This document shows, one piece after another, positions 30,285-42,663 of a stretch of 64,000 nucleotides of DNA. The stretch is taken from assembly GCA_035772405.1 (NCBI GenBank), contig JAYKKM010000415.1, positions 1,340,501 through 1,404,500 on the forward strand. Reading direction: 5' to 3'. Numbering within the stretch: the first letter of the stretch is position 1; each line of letters begins with the position of its first letter. This DNA comes from Chrysogorgia sp. JL179-B06. Taxonomy: Eukaryota; Cnidaria; Anthozoa; Scleralcyonacea; Chrysogorgiidae. The translations under genes were made by a program, and so were the position numbers. Under the pieces are notes generated by a model. The model saw only the letters and a program-made list of their open reading frames with translations, had not been told where the DNA came from and ran no database searches.

Positions 30285-30475
30285 TACACAATATACAATA
30301 GTCTCAATGCTCTTACAATATATTCTTAATGTTACTTATAAAACTAAATTATTACAGTTTCATTACAAGATAAAGCCTACTACATATATTACCACTACGA
30401 ACAAAAAACTATTAAATTTAAAAAAGTCTTAAGTGCTGACTTAAAACTACTTAAAATATCAATACAGTACACAAT
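30285..30475 (-). mobile_element. LINE 3' UTR fragment in the first intron of the TPX2-like gene
   Basis: The segments AATAGTCTCAATGCTCTTAC and GATAAAGCCTACTACATATA are shared with the LINE ends at 16199-16545 and 48820-49245. Confidence 0.7.
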
Positions 30476-30924
30476 GACAATAATATAGTATTTCGTCGTC
30501 ATGTTATTTTGCAATATTTTTCCAGAGATATACATGACATTTGGTTTCAACAACTACATCCATTGCATGAACCTGAGACTGACAATGACTTCAAGTCCAC
30601 ACAAGCAGAGTGTAAAAAAACAGCAAAAGATCGCAAAGGAAAGAATCTTTCCCTCAATATTTCAAAACCTAGATTGTCAAGTAAAGCAGACAGTTCAGTA
30701 GCTGGTTAATGTATCATTGGATAGGAAAAGTTTAACTCAGAAGGCAAGAGGCAGTGATGATGGGGCGACTGTTGTTAAAAAACAACGGAAATGCTGGAAT
30801 TTAGATGAATGTGGCTCACTAAGTTTCTCACCGCAGAATTCAACCATACCAGAAGGTATGAACTACCTTTCCATGTGTTTAACATGACCTAAGATTGGTA
30901 TATTAGAAGTTTGTTTGATTCTTA

Positions 30925-31215
30925 TGCCCTGTTTACATGGAGGTAGGGTGGCCCTTCTGGAAGGGTTACCCTAGTAGAAGGGTTACCCTAGTAGAAGGGT
31001 TACCCTAGTAGAAGAAGGGTTACCCTAGTAGATTGTCTTTCCATAGGTTTTTTTAGGTTGTTTTTTCTAGTCCATTGGTTTAGTTTACATGTGTCCTAGG
31101 GTGACCCTGGGCACCAAAACTCTTCGTTTGTCCACCATTTTCAATTTGTTAGTGGCCATGCAAAGGTAGGGTGACCCTACTAGAGGAGTTAGCCCTGTTT
31201 ACATGCATGGTGTAG
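30925..31215. repeat. Repeat with GGGTTACCCTAGTAGAA units
   Basis: GGGTTACCCTAGTAGAA occurs four times in a row at about 30964-31030. Outer copies of GCCCTGTTTACATG lie at 30928 and 31193, and GTAGGGTGACC-type motifs occur throughout. It is probably a non-autonomous element with tandem ends. Confidence 0.6.
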
Positions 31216-33354
31216 GGTGACAGGGGCATGGCCTTATAAACACAATTGTTTCTTCATCTCTAGATATGTTGCCTAAACGAGTTAGCTCATTGACAACAAA
31301 TTCCTGTCCAATGTCACCTGGAAGAAGTAGTTGTGATAGGAGCAATGCGGACAAATCACCTTGTAAACCAATGAGACGTAGTCAAAAGTTGCCACACCAA
31401 AATGATCATCCAGCTTCCCCTGTCAAGAGCACTTTAGGAAAGGACATTCATGCAACTAAAAATATAAACTATCAAAAAGACTCATTGAATAAGGTAAGAA
31501 TAAATATTTAACCGTTTTGTACTTACCATATTATATTTATATAAAAATGGGGTGCTGTATAGAGTGTTGAGTAAAAAATGTTATGGTTCGTAATATTGGA
31601 GCGTACAAGTGCACATTCACAGCAGCCAAGTAACTGTATTTTACCAAAGTAATAAGTAACCCATAAAATCTCTTCTTATTGTTAGAATAAAAACACCAAG
31701 TCATGTACGGAAAGCGTTTCGACTGATATTGAGAAAGAATTCAATGAAATGATATACAATCACAATAAGCGTATCATGGAAAAACGAGCACAGTATGATG
31801 AAAATGGGCGAAGAATACGTAAAGGCAACCCAGAGACTTGTCCAGCACCTACTGAGGTATGTATTGTAGTGCAATAAAATAATCCAATAAAGCCACTGAG
31901 AAGAAATGGTCAACAAAACAATAACTTGGTCCACTAAGCTAGTAATATGTGACAATTGAACAGGACTAATTGGCTTGAATGTATTGCCTTTAGTACCAAC
32001 TAAAACCGACGTGCATTAGAAAGTTGGTATGCAAACTTGGAACAGATCACACCAATTACTGGCATGTTATGTCAATCAAAAACTGTCCTTCTCAGGACTG
32101 CAAAAACCTGGATGATCAACTTCATAATTCTAATCGATTATAATACATTGCTGCATTGCATAGTTTGACTATTTTCCATCATAGTCTAGAAACTAGAAGT
32201 TGCTATTACAAGGGAAGTGCTGCCTCAAAATCCAAGGCAGTCGTGATATTGGGCAAAATTGCAAAAATAAGTGGTTGGATTATAGAAGTCAAAGTGGCAG
32301 CAGAAGTAGTAAAGCCTTGTACCCATGCGGTTTAGGTAATACCAGAGCAGTGAGCTCTACACATATATATGGAGCTCACAATGAGCTTGCTGGACCATAC
32401 ATACAGTACTCTGGGGCTAGACATCTATCTGGGGTAAGACATTCATTCATAGATGCATTATTTGCACACACCCAGGGGCGGATGAAGCATGTGCAGAGGT
32501 GATCTATTGTACTAACAAACATTTCTTCTTCTCCCGTAGATGGACACTAAGAGTTCAAAAGCAACAGTGAAAGGTAAACGAAGATCTGTAGACATTGTGG
32601 GAGCAAACAGACCAAAAGAAGCGAAAAAGAAGCGAAGATCATGTGTCCCATTGTCCTCTGTGAAAGAAACAAGTTTAAAAACCTTGCATCAGAAGCCAAC
32701 AACCAGAAAATCAACTGTATCAAACATTAATTCCCACACTGCCAAAAGTGAAGAGACAAAAACAAAGGGAAACCTTACTAGGCAGACAAGCTTTAAGACT
32801 GCCCCAAAATCATCTATAAAATTGTCCAATAGATATGGAAAATAAAAATTAAATTATCTATTGTTCAATGTAGTGAAACTAGCTGGCAAAAAAGACAAAA
32901 AGTAGGTTGTTAGCTGTAAGTATTATTTTTGTAAATATCTTGTAGGAAAGAATAATTGTTGGAAAAATAAAGTCAAGATTGTATAAAATTTAAGGCCATT
33001 AATGCCAAAGTGCCAAGTTCGCTGTGAGCTTATATACAATGAGATAGAATATGATAATTGTTTTATAAGACACTTGCAGTATTTTTTGTGTTGTTTCAAC
33101 AAGCTTTTAATAATACCTAGTAATTTCTTACTCATTCCCTTCATTACTGTACATAGGCATAGGATAGACTAATAAAAACGGGACTGCTACCTCTGTCCTA
33201 CTGGCACGAGTAACTGGACTTAGTTTACCTTTTTAAAGCATTAGTTCGTTCATGTGACTCTTACATTTCTATTAAGTCCTCCAGCCGTGTAACAAAAGAC
33301 GTACATGTACAAATCGATCAAATAAATTTGTTTTAAATATCCCTAAAGTGAATA

Positions 33355-33695
33355 TCGTAACTTTTCAGAACAGTTTCTATTGTAGAACCCCCTAGGATAT
33401 TCAACTCTCTACCATCACATCTGCGAGATGTTAACCTTTCTATTGGTCATTCAAATCTGTTTAAACGTTAAAACATCATTATACAACCGAACACGTGTAC
33501 GATGTCAAATTGCGCAAACTTTTAAAACCGTATTTGTAAAATATCACCTGTGTCGTCCCCTATCTAGTCTTCTTGTTAAAATATGCTGTTAGTTTATTTT
33601 TTATCTTAGGGACCCCGTAATGGAGCAATAAGCTCTGTGGAGTATCCCTGCTACTCAATGTGGCAAAGCTTGTAAATAAATAAATAAAATAAATA
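33355..33695 (+). mobile_element. LINE 3' end with ATAAA tail
   Basis: The plus strand reads VSIVEPPRIFNSLPSHLRDV, the C-terminal signature of a non-LTR retrotransposon. A short UTR follows with a tail of TAAA repeats (33675-33700). It lies between the convergent 3' ends of the TPX2-like gene and EIF2B4. Confidence 0.75.
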
Positions 33696-33945
33696 AATAT
33701 GAGCTGATATCTTGCTAGTATCAGAACCAATCAGATTACAGAATAGCCATACATATGGTAGGTTACATGGTATTAACATGCATATACTGTGGCTGAAGTG
33801 TCAAAAATGTGTCAAGCAATATGATTGACAAGTCAAGCACATTTTTTATATTACAGTACAGTACATTGATTTTCTCAATCAAATTGCTCCAAATAATTTG
33901 TAAAAAATTGCCTTGAGAAATACAGCAACCAACTCCACAAATCAA

Positions 33946-36900
33946 TTACCGATACTCGACATTCTTTACTCGTAACACAACTGGAACAGACGTACATGGT
34001 ATCATGCCAATTTCTGTTATCACCATGGAAACAAAATCTGAAGGTGTTACATCGTATACTAAATTTAGAAGATTCAAGGAGTCCAGTTGTCGCCAATTAT
34101 GAAGTGTCTCTGAACCTTTTGCATGCTGGTCTGGTATAAGGTCGTCTGGATCACCTTTTGTAAATAAAATATTTTATGGTAAATATTTTATTTGTTAATG
34201 ATTACAGGTATGTGCAATTTGTAGGAATTAAGAATATTTCAAGATTTCTTACCAAGTTCATTAAAAACAAAAGCATCGGTCTGAACTCGATCACAGAACT
34301 TGTAGGTTTCACAGCAAACAAGGACAGGAACGTTGGCTCTTTTTGCCACCAAGCTCACCATAGCTGAACCAATCCTTGACATTACACAACCATTTGCAAG
34401 AAGAGCATGAGCACCAAGAAAGACCTTGGAAACCTAGAAGTGAAATAATATTATAATAATTAATAATAATATAGCAACCGCCAGCAATATTTTGACCTTA
34501 TATCAGTGCAACACATTAATCGGTATATACTTCATGGTAACACTAGACCGGGTTTCCATCTGTTTTTTATACCCGTAACCCTAATCCTAACCGTAACTCT
34601 AATCCTAACCATAACTCTAATAATAACCGTAAAATATGGTGGGAGACTATATGTATTGTTACCATGATAATCAGTAGGATTCTTAATTTAACCAAAAAAC
34701 TCACTTCTTTTATGAGATAGGCTAAGGATGTTATTTGTGCATAAGAACACTTGATTCCATGTTTACAAAGTTGTTTAAGACAATGAATACCTGAAAAAAA
34801 ATTAAGCTCTGCATAAAAGCAATCATTTGAGAGATACTGTATGTTAATTAAAAAGATAAATCCATCTACTGTAAGGCCCATTTTAGATGTCGAACTTCAT
34901 ATGTGCTGAACTCAATGCAAATGAGCTATTGTTTGAGCTACATGTATTTTGCATTGAGTTTGGCACATGTTGAGCTATATTAATCTATTGTTTGAGCTAA
35001 TTTGAGCTATATTAATGCTAATTTGACCTATATTAATGCTAATTTGATTGAGCTATATTAATCTATTATTTGAGCTAATTTGCATTGAGTTTGGCACATG
35101 TGAAGTTCGACGTCTAAACCAGGTCTAAAACAACAGGAAAACTACTGGACAGAGTTCCAATTTCACCTTCATTTTTGGGTCTCGAGTCCACCACAATGAC
35201 TCGAAACTTCCTCCCAACATCAAAAGCATCTTTTAAAATCTTGATTATCAATGAGGAGCTGACAAAAAGAAACTACAGTATTAAAAACAAACTTACTAAA
35301 TTATAACATGGCAATCAATTTTAATAATTTATTACATGTTGTATTAATTACCATGCATATATCAATATGACATCATTGTCCTGAACTTTTTGAATGGCAT
35401 ATGTTTTCGAGATGGCCTCGCCAGCAAGTAAGATCTTTTCTTTGATGAAACTATCTATTTTATCAATTAAATGGGCTTTGGCCTAATAAAAAATGAAATT
35501 GGTCTGTCAATTATTAAAATTTGTATCCATCCACTTGCACAATCAATCTATCCATCCATTCTGATCCATCCACCTACAATCAATCATATTTCTATTCATC
35601 AATCCATCCACTGAATCAGTTCAAAATATACTTACTTGTTTCTCTGGAGTATCAGGTGGGGTTTGCGTTATTTGTAGCTTGAGATATTTGATGGCATTGC
35701 CCATGCTGACTGAGAGAGGACGACACTGAGTAAGGAAACTACACAACAGATCAGAGACAAAATTGAGTACTATGTTCTGAAGGTAAATAACATGTCTGAT
35801 ATCTGACATAATTATTTCTTACGTAATGTTTGGCTTAAGTTTTGCGTCCAGATCCCTGCACAATTCTTTTTGTGGTGGTGTTGTATAGTCAGCAATAACC
35901 TATTAAGAGAAATCAGCAAACTGATAGGTTTGGTGACAGAAGACAGTGGAGAGCGGTGTTGAGACAACCCAACCCCCCTTGAGCAGAGGGGACAAACGGG
36001 ATGATAATGATGAACCGGTATAATCAATGAGGATAAGAGTTAAGGAGAGTTGAAAGTCTTGCTCTCATTTGACTACAAACTTATCTATAATTTATAGAAG
36101 TTCTTGAATTTTCACTTTACTTGTTTTAAAGCACACAGCAAAGAAACACATCGAGCATTTGAACCACAAATGATTCCCTCAGCATATTGTAATCCTAGTT
36201 TAACAATTGCATGGTGAATACTACCAGATGAAAACCTAATAAATCAAGAAAATTACATTTGAGTTTCTAGTCAGTGGGACTTATAAAAATTAAATTGGTT
36301 TTTGCTGTGGATATTAAAAACTAAACTTGATGAAGACATCTTTGTTTACTTTACAGCTGTCTTTGTCTGTGCTTAACAGGGGTGGGAAAATATTTTACTT
36401 TCTGGGACCACAAGAGAACATAAGAATATTTTCTGCAAGTAATCAACAACTCGACACTGTAACTTTGTCTAACAAGCTGTCAAACTGAATGCTATGAAAG
36501 TTTCATCTTTCTGCTACCTGTGTGCATCAATCTTTCAAGATTATTTTATTGCTGTTGCAGTATTACAATTAGTACTATTTGTATATTTTGTAAGATTGTC
36601 TTAGATTCTTAGTGAAGAACAATAATGTGCAATGATGCATATTGGACATTTTCGATATACTAACTAAAGTGTATTATCTTTTTAAATGCATGTATTATCC
36701 GATTCAGCGTTGACAACTTGACATTTACTTGAATTTCTTCTCTAGTCTATTGTTCTTTTTTCTAGCTTTTCTTTTTCCCCTCAATTTCTTTTCTTTTCTC
36801 TCATTTTTCCATTATGACGATCGATAATATATCCATAACACCAAGCATGAAAATAGGCCTTAGTGTGCTTTTTGTCCAAACTTTTCAGTTTTCTCATACC

Positions 36901-39805
36901 AGTTGACACACGTACGCTACCCGCCAGTGTAGCACCAGCACTCAAGGACGCGTGTACGCATTGCGGACCTATTTTTCTTTCTGCTGACCTCAAATATTCT
37001 CTGGGACCCCTGGAACTTAAATATAAGGCCTTTTGTATCCATGGTTACCTACTTTATATCTTTGGTCAATGATTGTTCTCTTTCATATTGATGAAGATGA
37101 GAGAAGAGACCAACTTTTCTCTGCACAGTAGTTCTCTGAGGGACATTTTCTTTGGCAAGCTTTTTTGAAATCTTCTTTTGAAGTTTCTCATCATCTGCTT
37201 GTACACTTGTTGATACTCTGATCTCTGTCCTAATAGCTAAAGGATAGTGTAATGATGAAAATTAAAAGTGTACGATGTATTGTAGTTTCATTATAGCAAG
37301 AATGGTGAGCACGTTGAGGCGTTAGTAAATATTGTAACTGTGTGGTAACACACCTGGTACTTGGACAATATGGTAAGTAAACATAACATTGCAAAATTCT
37401 AACCAGTGGCATTATTAGCCAAGATGGCAAGGGGCAGCAGTTGCCAAACAATGGTCCATGACAGTTCTGTTGATGTTTATAAACCGCTATGAATTCAGAA
37501 TCTGGCAGTGATGGATCCAGCTTGATCTGGTAGGGCGGGTGCTGAGCGAACGAAGTAAGATCATGCCCCAGGCAGGGTGGAATACCACTGAAGGACTGGG
37601 GACACACGCGTTGCATCCCACTGCAGCAAGGCACTAGTACTAGTCTGTACTGAAGATTGAAGACTTGCTTGCAATTTGAATTGTCTAACTATTGTACGTT
37701 ATCATGCTACGGTATTATCTTATTTTGTTTCTACTGTATTTTATTTTTGTTTGACATTAATTGCCTTGCCAAATCCAAACTGGATTTGACAAGGCAAATG
37801 GCACCCCCCCCCCCCCCTGTAAATCCATCACTGGATTCTGGAACCTTTTAGGAGACACACCATTTTGAAAATGTTGCCCCCCCCCAATAACCGAACACTG
37901 GCTAATTGTCACAGCATCTAGCAATGGTCAATAATAACTCAGAAGTAATTGTCACAGCATCTAGCAATGGTCATATAACTACAGAAGTAATCACTTATGT
38001 AGACATTGATCTGATATTTATGTAATTATATTATGAAATTAATTATGTTCTGTAATTAATTAATTATGTAATTTATTTATGTAATTAATGTAATTTATGT
38101 AATTATGTTATTAATTATGTAAATTAATTATGTAATTGATTATATGATATTTATGTAATTTCTAATAACCTTCACTGCTTCCCTTTGTTTTCCCAACATC
38201 TGTTTTTTGGCTCTTTGTCAGTCGCTGAGCTTCCTATGACAATAATTGAGAGATGGTGAATAGTTTGGCTTGATCAAGTTATGGTTTTACACAGGTAATT
38301 GGGAGTACACAAAGAAAGAAAGTATAAGTGATAGCTGAGTTATAATAGTCTTTATGTGTTATCAAATACCTTCAATCTGTTAATTTCAGTGTAAATTTTA
38401 AGGACCTTTTATGGACTTTTCATGGTATCATTAAATTGCTTAATTAACCCTTTATGCTACGGATAATCAGTACCAACTTCTCCTAATATTACCAATGGTT
38501 AAAGGTGCCGTCCAGTCCATTCTGCGGAATCTGCGCATGTCCACGTTTCTGTTTACATCCTTTGTTTACATGAACATGAAGTATTATTGCGGATTTATTT
38601 TCCACGCTTGAGCTTTTCCGCCTAAAAAGCGTGTTATAAGAAGCTGTTCTGTTCCTAAATGTGGCTAATATATCAAACTATCACTTGCGCCTTCGCCACC
38701 TTTGATGAATTCTCGCTTTCGAACTGTCGAAAATTTATTCTGTTAAAGTTTGTTGACAAATGGAGTCCCGTACATTTGAAATATCACACATGCGCATTTT
38801 GTTTAAGATCTTTAGAAAAACACACATGATATACCTGTTTGGCTCTTCTTTCAGCACGTAGTTCAGCCTTGGACTTTGTTGGTTCATTAGTTCCTGGATC
38901 TTTTATAGCTTCTGTAGCAACTTGTTTACTAGGCACCAGGCCTGCACTAGGAGGTTTGCCCTTATCAGCTCTTTGTGCTTCCTTAAAAGAACATTCTGAC
39001 TCTTAAGCAGACAAATATTTGGCTGATGTTTCATATAAGCATCCCAAACCCAAACTTACCCTAACCCTAACTCTTACGATGCTTTATTTTAATTTCAAAT
39101 TTTACTACCTATAGACTATAGTCTATGTGACGTCATTTCGGGATTTATATGAAACTTCACCCAAATATTTTAATAAAAGACTATACCATATTATTACAAA
39201 ACAAAATTTGCATGAAGTTTCATATAAATCATGAAATGACGTCACATAGACTATTGGTAGTAAAATTGGAAATTAAAATCAGTTATTATTTCTGAAAGAA
39301 AGCATTATCATAAGAGTTAGGGTCAGTATTAGGTTCAGGGTTAGGATTGGGATTAGGGTTATGTTTTAAATTCAGGATACTTCTATGAAACGTCAGCCAA
39401 ACATTTGAAGACATATTAAGTTTATCGAATTGACTATATGACCGGCAGTTTCCATTGTTTCGATGCCGAATCTGGCGAGTTCAAATCACACAACGAACAT
39501 CCTTTTTGTTAATTTTCATTTAATTTTTTTATTTCGTTTTTTGTCTTGATTTTTAACGGTTAGGGTTAGGATTTGGGTTGTGATCAGGGTTTATTTTAGA
39601 ATTAATGTTACAATTACTGACTGCCGGTCATTTAGTCACAGCGTAATTTTATTCCTAATACCTGTTTAGCTCTTCTTTCAGCTTTAAGCTCAGCTTTTGT
39701 TTTTCCTTGTGTTGTATCTTTCCCTCCTTCTGCAGACTCTTTACTTTTCTGTCTTTCCACACTTCCTGAACATTGTTTAGTTGTTTTTTGTTTGCCTTTC
39801 TCCAT
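33946..39805 (-). CDS. EIF2B4: Translation initiation factor eIF2B subunit delta
   Basis: This is a regulatory subunit of eIF2B, the exchange factor for eIF2 and the sensor of eIF2-alpha phosphorylation. Twelve exons join in phase: 39805-39662, 38981-38835, 38233-38170, 37236-37053, 36235-36121, 35899-35823, 35738-35636, 35482-35352, 35258-35167, 34790-34705, 34433-34253 and 34154-33946, giving 510 residues (human 523). The disordered basic N-terminus carries [12 protein letters not shown]. The catalytic-fold half has [80 protein letters not shown] and [20 protein letters not shown], all diagnostic of the delta subunit. An in-frame stop lies just before the start ATG. Exons 1 and 2 end in duplicated sequence. 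Confidence 0.96.
34882..35117. repeat. Foldback with internal TTGAGCTATATTAAT tandem repeats (EIF2B4 intron 9)
   Basis: The outer arms run from TTAGATGTCGAACTTCATAT to its complement ending GAAGTTCGACGTCTAA. Four to five copies of a TTTGAGCTATATTAATCTA unit fill the middle. Confidence 0.75.
37506..37833. mobile_element. hAT-like element with 8-bp target duplication (EIF2B4 intron 3)
   Basis: The ends are CAGTGATGGATCCAG and TAAATCCATCACTG. The flanks GAATCTGG (37498-37505) and GATTCTGG (37834-37841) agree at 7 of 8 positions. A related piece is nested in repeat R1 at 3207-3504, in the opposite orientation internally. Confidence 0.8.
37900..38165. repeat. Direct repeat and TAATTAATTATG low-complexity tract
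   Basis: AATTGTCACAGCATCTAGCA occurs at about 37906 and 37951. A 200-base AT-only tract of ATGTAATTAATTA units follows in the same EIF2B4 intron. Confidence 0.8.
38503..38800. mobile_element. TTAA-family MITE, copy 2, right end damaged
   Basis: It begins TTAA then AGGTGCCGTCCAGTCCATTC and follows the copy at 15547-15868 closely to CACACATGCGCA, where the right inverted repeat is lost. Confidence 0.8.
39010..39410. repeat. Foldback whose arms include telomere-like repeats (EIF2B4 intron 1)
   Basis: The left arm has TTTCATATAAGCATCC, ACCCTAACCCTAACTC and ATGTGACGTCATTTCG. The right arm has the complements GAAATGACGTCACAT, GAGTTAGGGTCAG and ATTAGGGTTATG. Arms are about 180 bases around a short AT-rich loop. 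Confidence 0.75.
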
Positions 39806-41290
39806 GTTTTAACCTCCCTCTCCTCCTGTATTTCTCTCTCCCCTGTGCACTATTCCTTCCTACAGTAGATATCTCAACTCATTCAATATACAAATACTAA
39901 AATGTTGATAAAAGTGTGCAATATGACTCCAAAGGAACTTCCCATTTTCAAGAACTACTCTAATTCTAATCCCAACCTTAACCTAATCCTAACCAAAACT
40001 AAAGACCAAACAAAAACGCAAACCTTTTAGTAACATTGAGAGTAGTAAAAAAGTAAAGTGCTGTGTAGACAGTGTTTTGAATATAATAGCAAAGTGAAAA
40101 GGTGGTAAACTGCCAAGAATTTAGTGACGAGATACTGACGTTTCGAGCGGAGCCCTTCATCAGAGTAAGATGAAGGGCTCCGCTCGAAACGTCAGTATCT
40201 CGTTACTAAATTCTTGGCAGTTTTATTACCACCTTTTCAGTTTCACTTTGCTTTTAGTAACATTAAATATTTAAATCTTTAACCCATTCACCCCATTTTT
40301 CTAATATTTTTTAACAATATAAGCAAATTAGATAGGGAAAACACAATATTGTAAATATCTTGAAGAACATTAAGGCATGTTGCTCAATAAACACAAGTAT
40401 TTATTAAATTTAGTTTTTAATTAAAAAATTTTTAAACTCACCTAGGACGCCATTTTGTTTTCTTGTGGCTGGAACCCAGTCTTCTAATGGCATGACGCAG
40501 CATGACGCAGACAAAGATATTTGCGCAATTTCACTTTGCGCAAACCAAATAGATAAAGTGACGTACTGACGTCGTAGTTCCCAAGATAAGAGCTTCAAGT
40601 CCAGAATTACTTAATTTGTTTACTCTCTGACTTCTTGTCTAGTCAAAATATAAATAGCCAGCTTCTTTTCAACGAAGAAGGCCGATTCATTTTCACGATA
40701 TTATAATTAGATGTTGATAAATGATATGAAGATTTTGGTGTTTCAGATAATAATCTCTAGAAAACAACAAATAATAAGACATTCCCCAGAACTCGTAAAA
40801 CTTAGATCTCAGTGACCTTAGATTTCATAAATTGAGGGGGTGAATGCCAATGGAACGATGCTAGGGCTACCCAGGCATGCTCCCCGGGAATTTAAAACGA
40901 CCCCATCTTGAAAATTCCTGGCGTTGACGATTCATAAATTATTTGCGATATTATAATATCACTGACACTATACTGATATAAATATATCTGTCAACTCTGA
41001 GTCTCTGCCGTTCCAAACGAATACCAGTTGTTTCAATACTTGCGTCAATTAAACAGAAAACAATGCCAAGACAAAAGTATAAAATATAAATCATATCGAA
41101 TATCAATTAATACGTTGTTTCTAAAAGCAACCTAATTATTGCGGATAGACCGCCTGTGTTTCAATCATCTTTGACGCCACTGGAAAGCTGATAATCAATA
41201 ATCACCACTGTTTTTAAAGGAAAGTATTAAAAGAGATCAAAGTACAGGGTTAACGTCAGCTGTGGAACAATCTATTTTCGTAACACTCTC
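39806..41290. other. EIF2B4 upstream region with a possible 5' exon
   Basis: On the minus strand 40442 is a strong splice donor (CTAG, then GTGAGT) preceded by an open frame containing MPLEDWVPATRKQNG. It could be a first, mostly untranslated EIF2B4 exon, since the EIF2B4 ATG has an in-frame stop before it. TGACGTC-type motifs near 40557-40570 may be promoter elements. The rest is repeats and unique AT-rich DNA. Confidence 0.35.
40048..40258. repeat. Core-family element in foldback form
   Basis: The two arms meet near 40171. The left reads TGACGTTTCGAGCGGAGCCC and the right is its complement, with AAAGTGAAAAGGTGGTAA at both outer edges. This palindromic duplication of a core-family unit is the clearest one in the window. 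Confidence 0.8.
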
Positions 41291-41295
41291 TGACA

Positions 41296-42512
41296 AAGGA
41301 CCTTCGCTCGAAACGCGAGACCTCAGTACACCAACCTTTCAAAATATTTGATTCATATTTCAACACTAAGTTTTGGTTTCATATTATACGAGACCTATTG
41401 TCTGTTCAATTTCAATCTTCTAGTAATTTATAGCTTACGCCCTACGGCTATGGTCACGAATTCCGAATTTATTTCCGAGTAGTAGCAGCGGCACTTACGG
41501 TTTCAGTTTCAAAATATTTTCAGTTTCAGTTTGAAACGCACGTCATTGTCTACGCGTGGAATAGATTAATACTTGACATGAAAGGCGCAAAGTTGTGGGT
41601 GACCATCACGCGAATTCTTGGTACATTCAAGAAATTAAGAATATGGAGTAGTGCCAACTGCCAAGATTTATACAAGACATAATACCGGATATTTCCTAAC
41701 AGTTGTACGAAGTCTAGATAAGTCATTATCCGGTGGAGAACTCGATAATCCGGTGGATAGATCATATATCTGCATTCCTATGGTTTTGAGAGTGACGAAC
41801 CCTAAATTACAGAAGCAGGTCCTGCTCTAAACATGACTTGTAGTTTAGTCGTAGAGCGTCGAACCGAAGGTCGCGGTTCGAATTCCAACCATATGGTGAA
41901 GTACATTTTTCTCTCTACTTAGTCCCCCACCATCGTTATTCTTAAATAAGTTTAAAAGGTTAGTGTGTATTTGTGTACTGCCGAAATGGTGTGTACGAGG
42001 TCTAACGTTTCGAGCAAAGGCCCTTGGATAGCGAACTTTGGATGACTTATTCGCAGGGGCGTCGCTACTGGGGGGTGTGGGGGTGTCACACCCCGCAAAA
42101 ATAAGAAATTTTAATCATTAAATTCGGGCAAAATTTGGTCTTGTAAAGTATTTAAATAGTAAATAAAATTCGGGCAATTTTCAAATTTGGTTGGACACCC
42201 CCCCAATCGAAGTGGGTTAGTAACGCGCTTTGAATAACCAGCTCCTGGCTTGCGAAGATAATACGATTATTTGCTGGTATATCATGTTGCAAAAGACCTT
42301 TGTTCTCCTCAGTAAATCACATCTCAGAGAATTTTCGAGTGCTCGAACAACACCACGCATGGTTACCACCATATCCATCTTCAAAAGAGTTGTGGAAAGT
42401 GTTACAAGTCACGGCAAATAAATTAGCTGGTCTATACTACCGAAAAAGTGCTGCGTAGACAGTGTTTTGGATATATAGCATGAACTGTCGAGATTTTTAG
42501 TAATTGGCTAAT
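41296..42512. repeat. Cluster of core-family elements with a tRNA-like piece and a G-tract repeat
   Basis: Core-family pieces are at 41296-41350 (CCTTCGCTCGAAACG), 41958-42030 (GTACTGCCGAAATGG, ACGTTTCGAGCAAAGGCCC) and 42436-42512. At 41838-41905 a box-A-like TAGTTTAGTCGTAGAGC and a box B GGTTCGAATTCC mark a tRNA-derived SINE head. At 42058-42205 a GGGGTGTGGGGGTGTCACAC repeat ends in CACCCCCCCAATCG. No gene is seen. Confidence 0.6.
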
Positions 42513-42663
42513 TTATAAGCCCTATTTATTTTATTTCAAATTATAGAATACCCGTCCACTTTTGAAACCGCATTTTAAGGCAGAAATACCACCCAGGTTC
42601 CTCTAAAATCTCTTTAAATATAATGTTGAAGGTTTATATTGTGTGTAGTCTTGTTGATAGTTA

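Larger units (their letters stand above)
30048..32845 (+). pseudogene. TPX2-like basic protein, reading frame interrupted by two apparent +1 shifts
   Basis: Six exons have matching splice phases: 30048-30172, 30526-30855, 31264-31493, 31686-31856, 32190-32433 and 32540-32845. The frame is continuous only if one base is skipped near 30704 and another near 32241. Both are inside exons, and the reading on each side looks like real coding sequence. With both skips the product would be about 467 residues. The N-terminus LEFDAPQWVDLE with a later DIWF recalls the start of TPX2, a mitotic spindle factor. The rest is Lys/Ser-rich and lacks the TPX2 C-terminal domain. It ends KLSNRYGK with AATAAA overlapping the stop. 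It may be a decaying gene, an assembly error or a shifting gene; the TPX2 link is weak. Confidence 0.5.

Noticed and set aside
32200..32502. Separate 100-codon gene inside the TPX2-like locus
   Set aside because: Its frame joins in phase to the next exon at 32540, so it is the second half of one exon after a frame break.
37230..37634. 134-codon Cys/Pro-rich ORF
   Set aside because: It spans an EIF2B4 intron and part of the hAT-like element at 37506-37833.
41838..41905. Functional tRNA gene
   Set aside because: Boxes A and B are recognisable but the stems do not pair well; it is better read as a SINE head.
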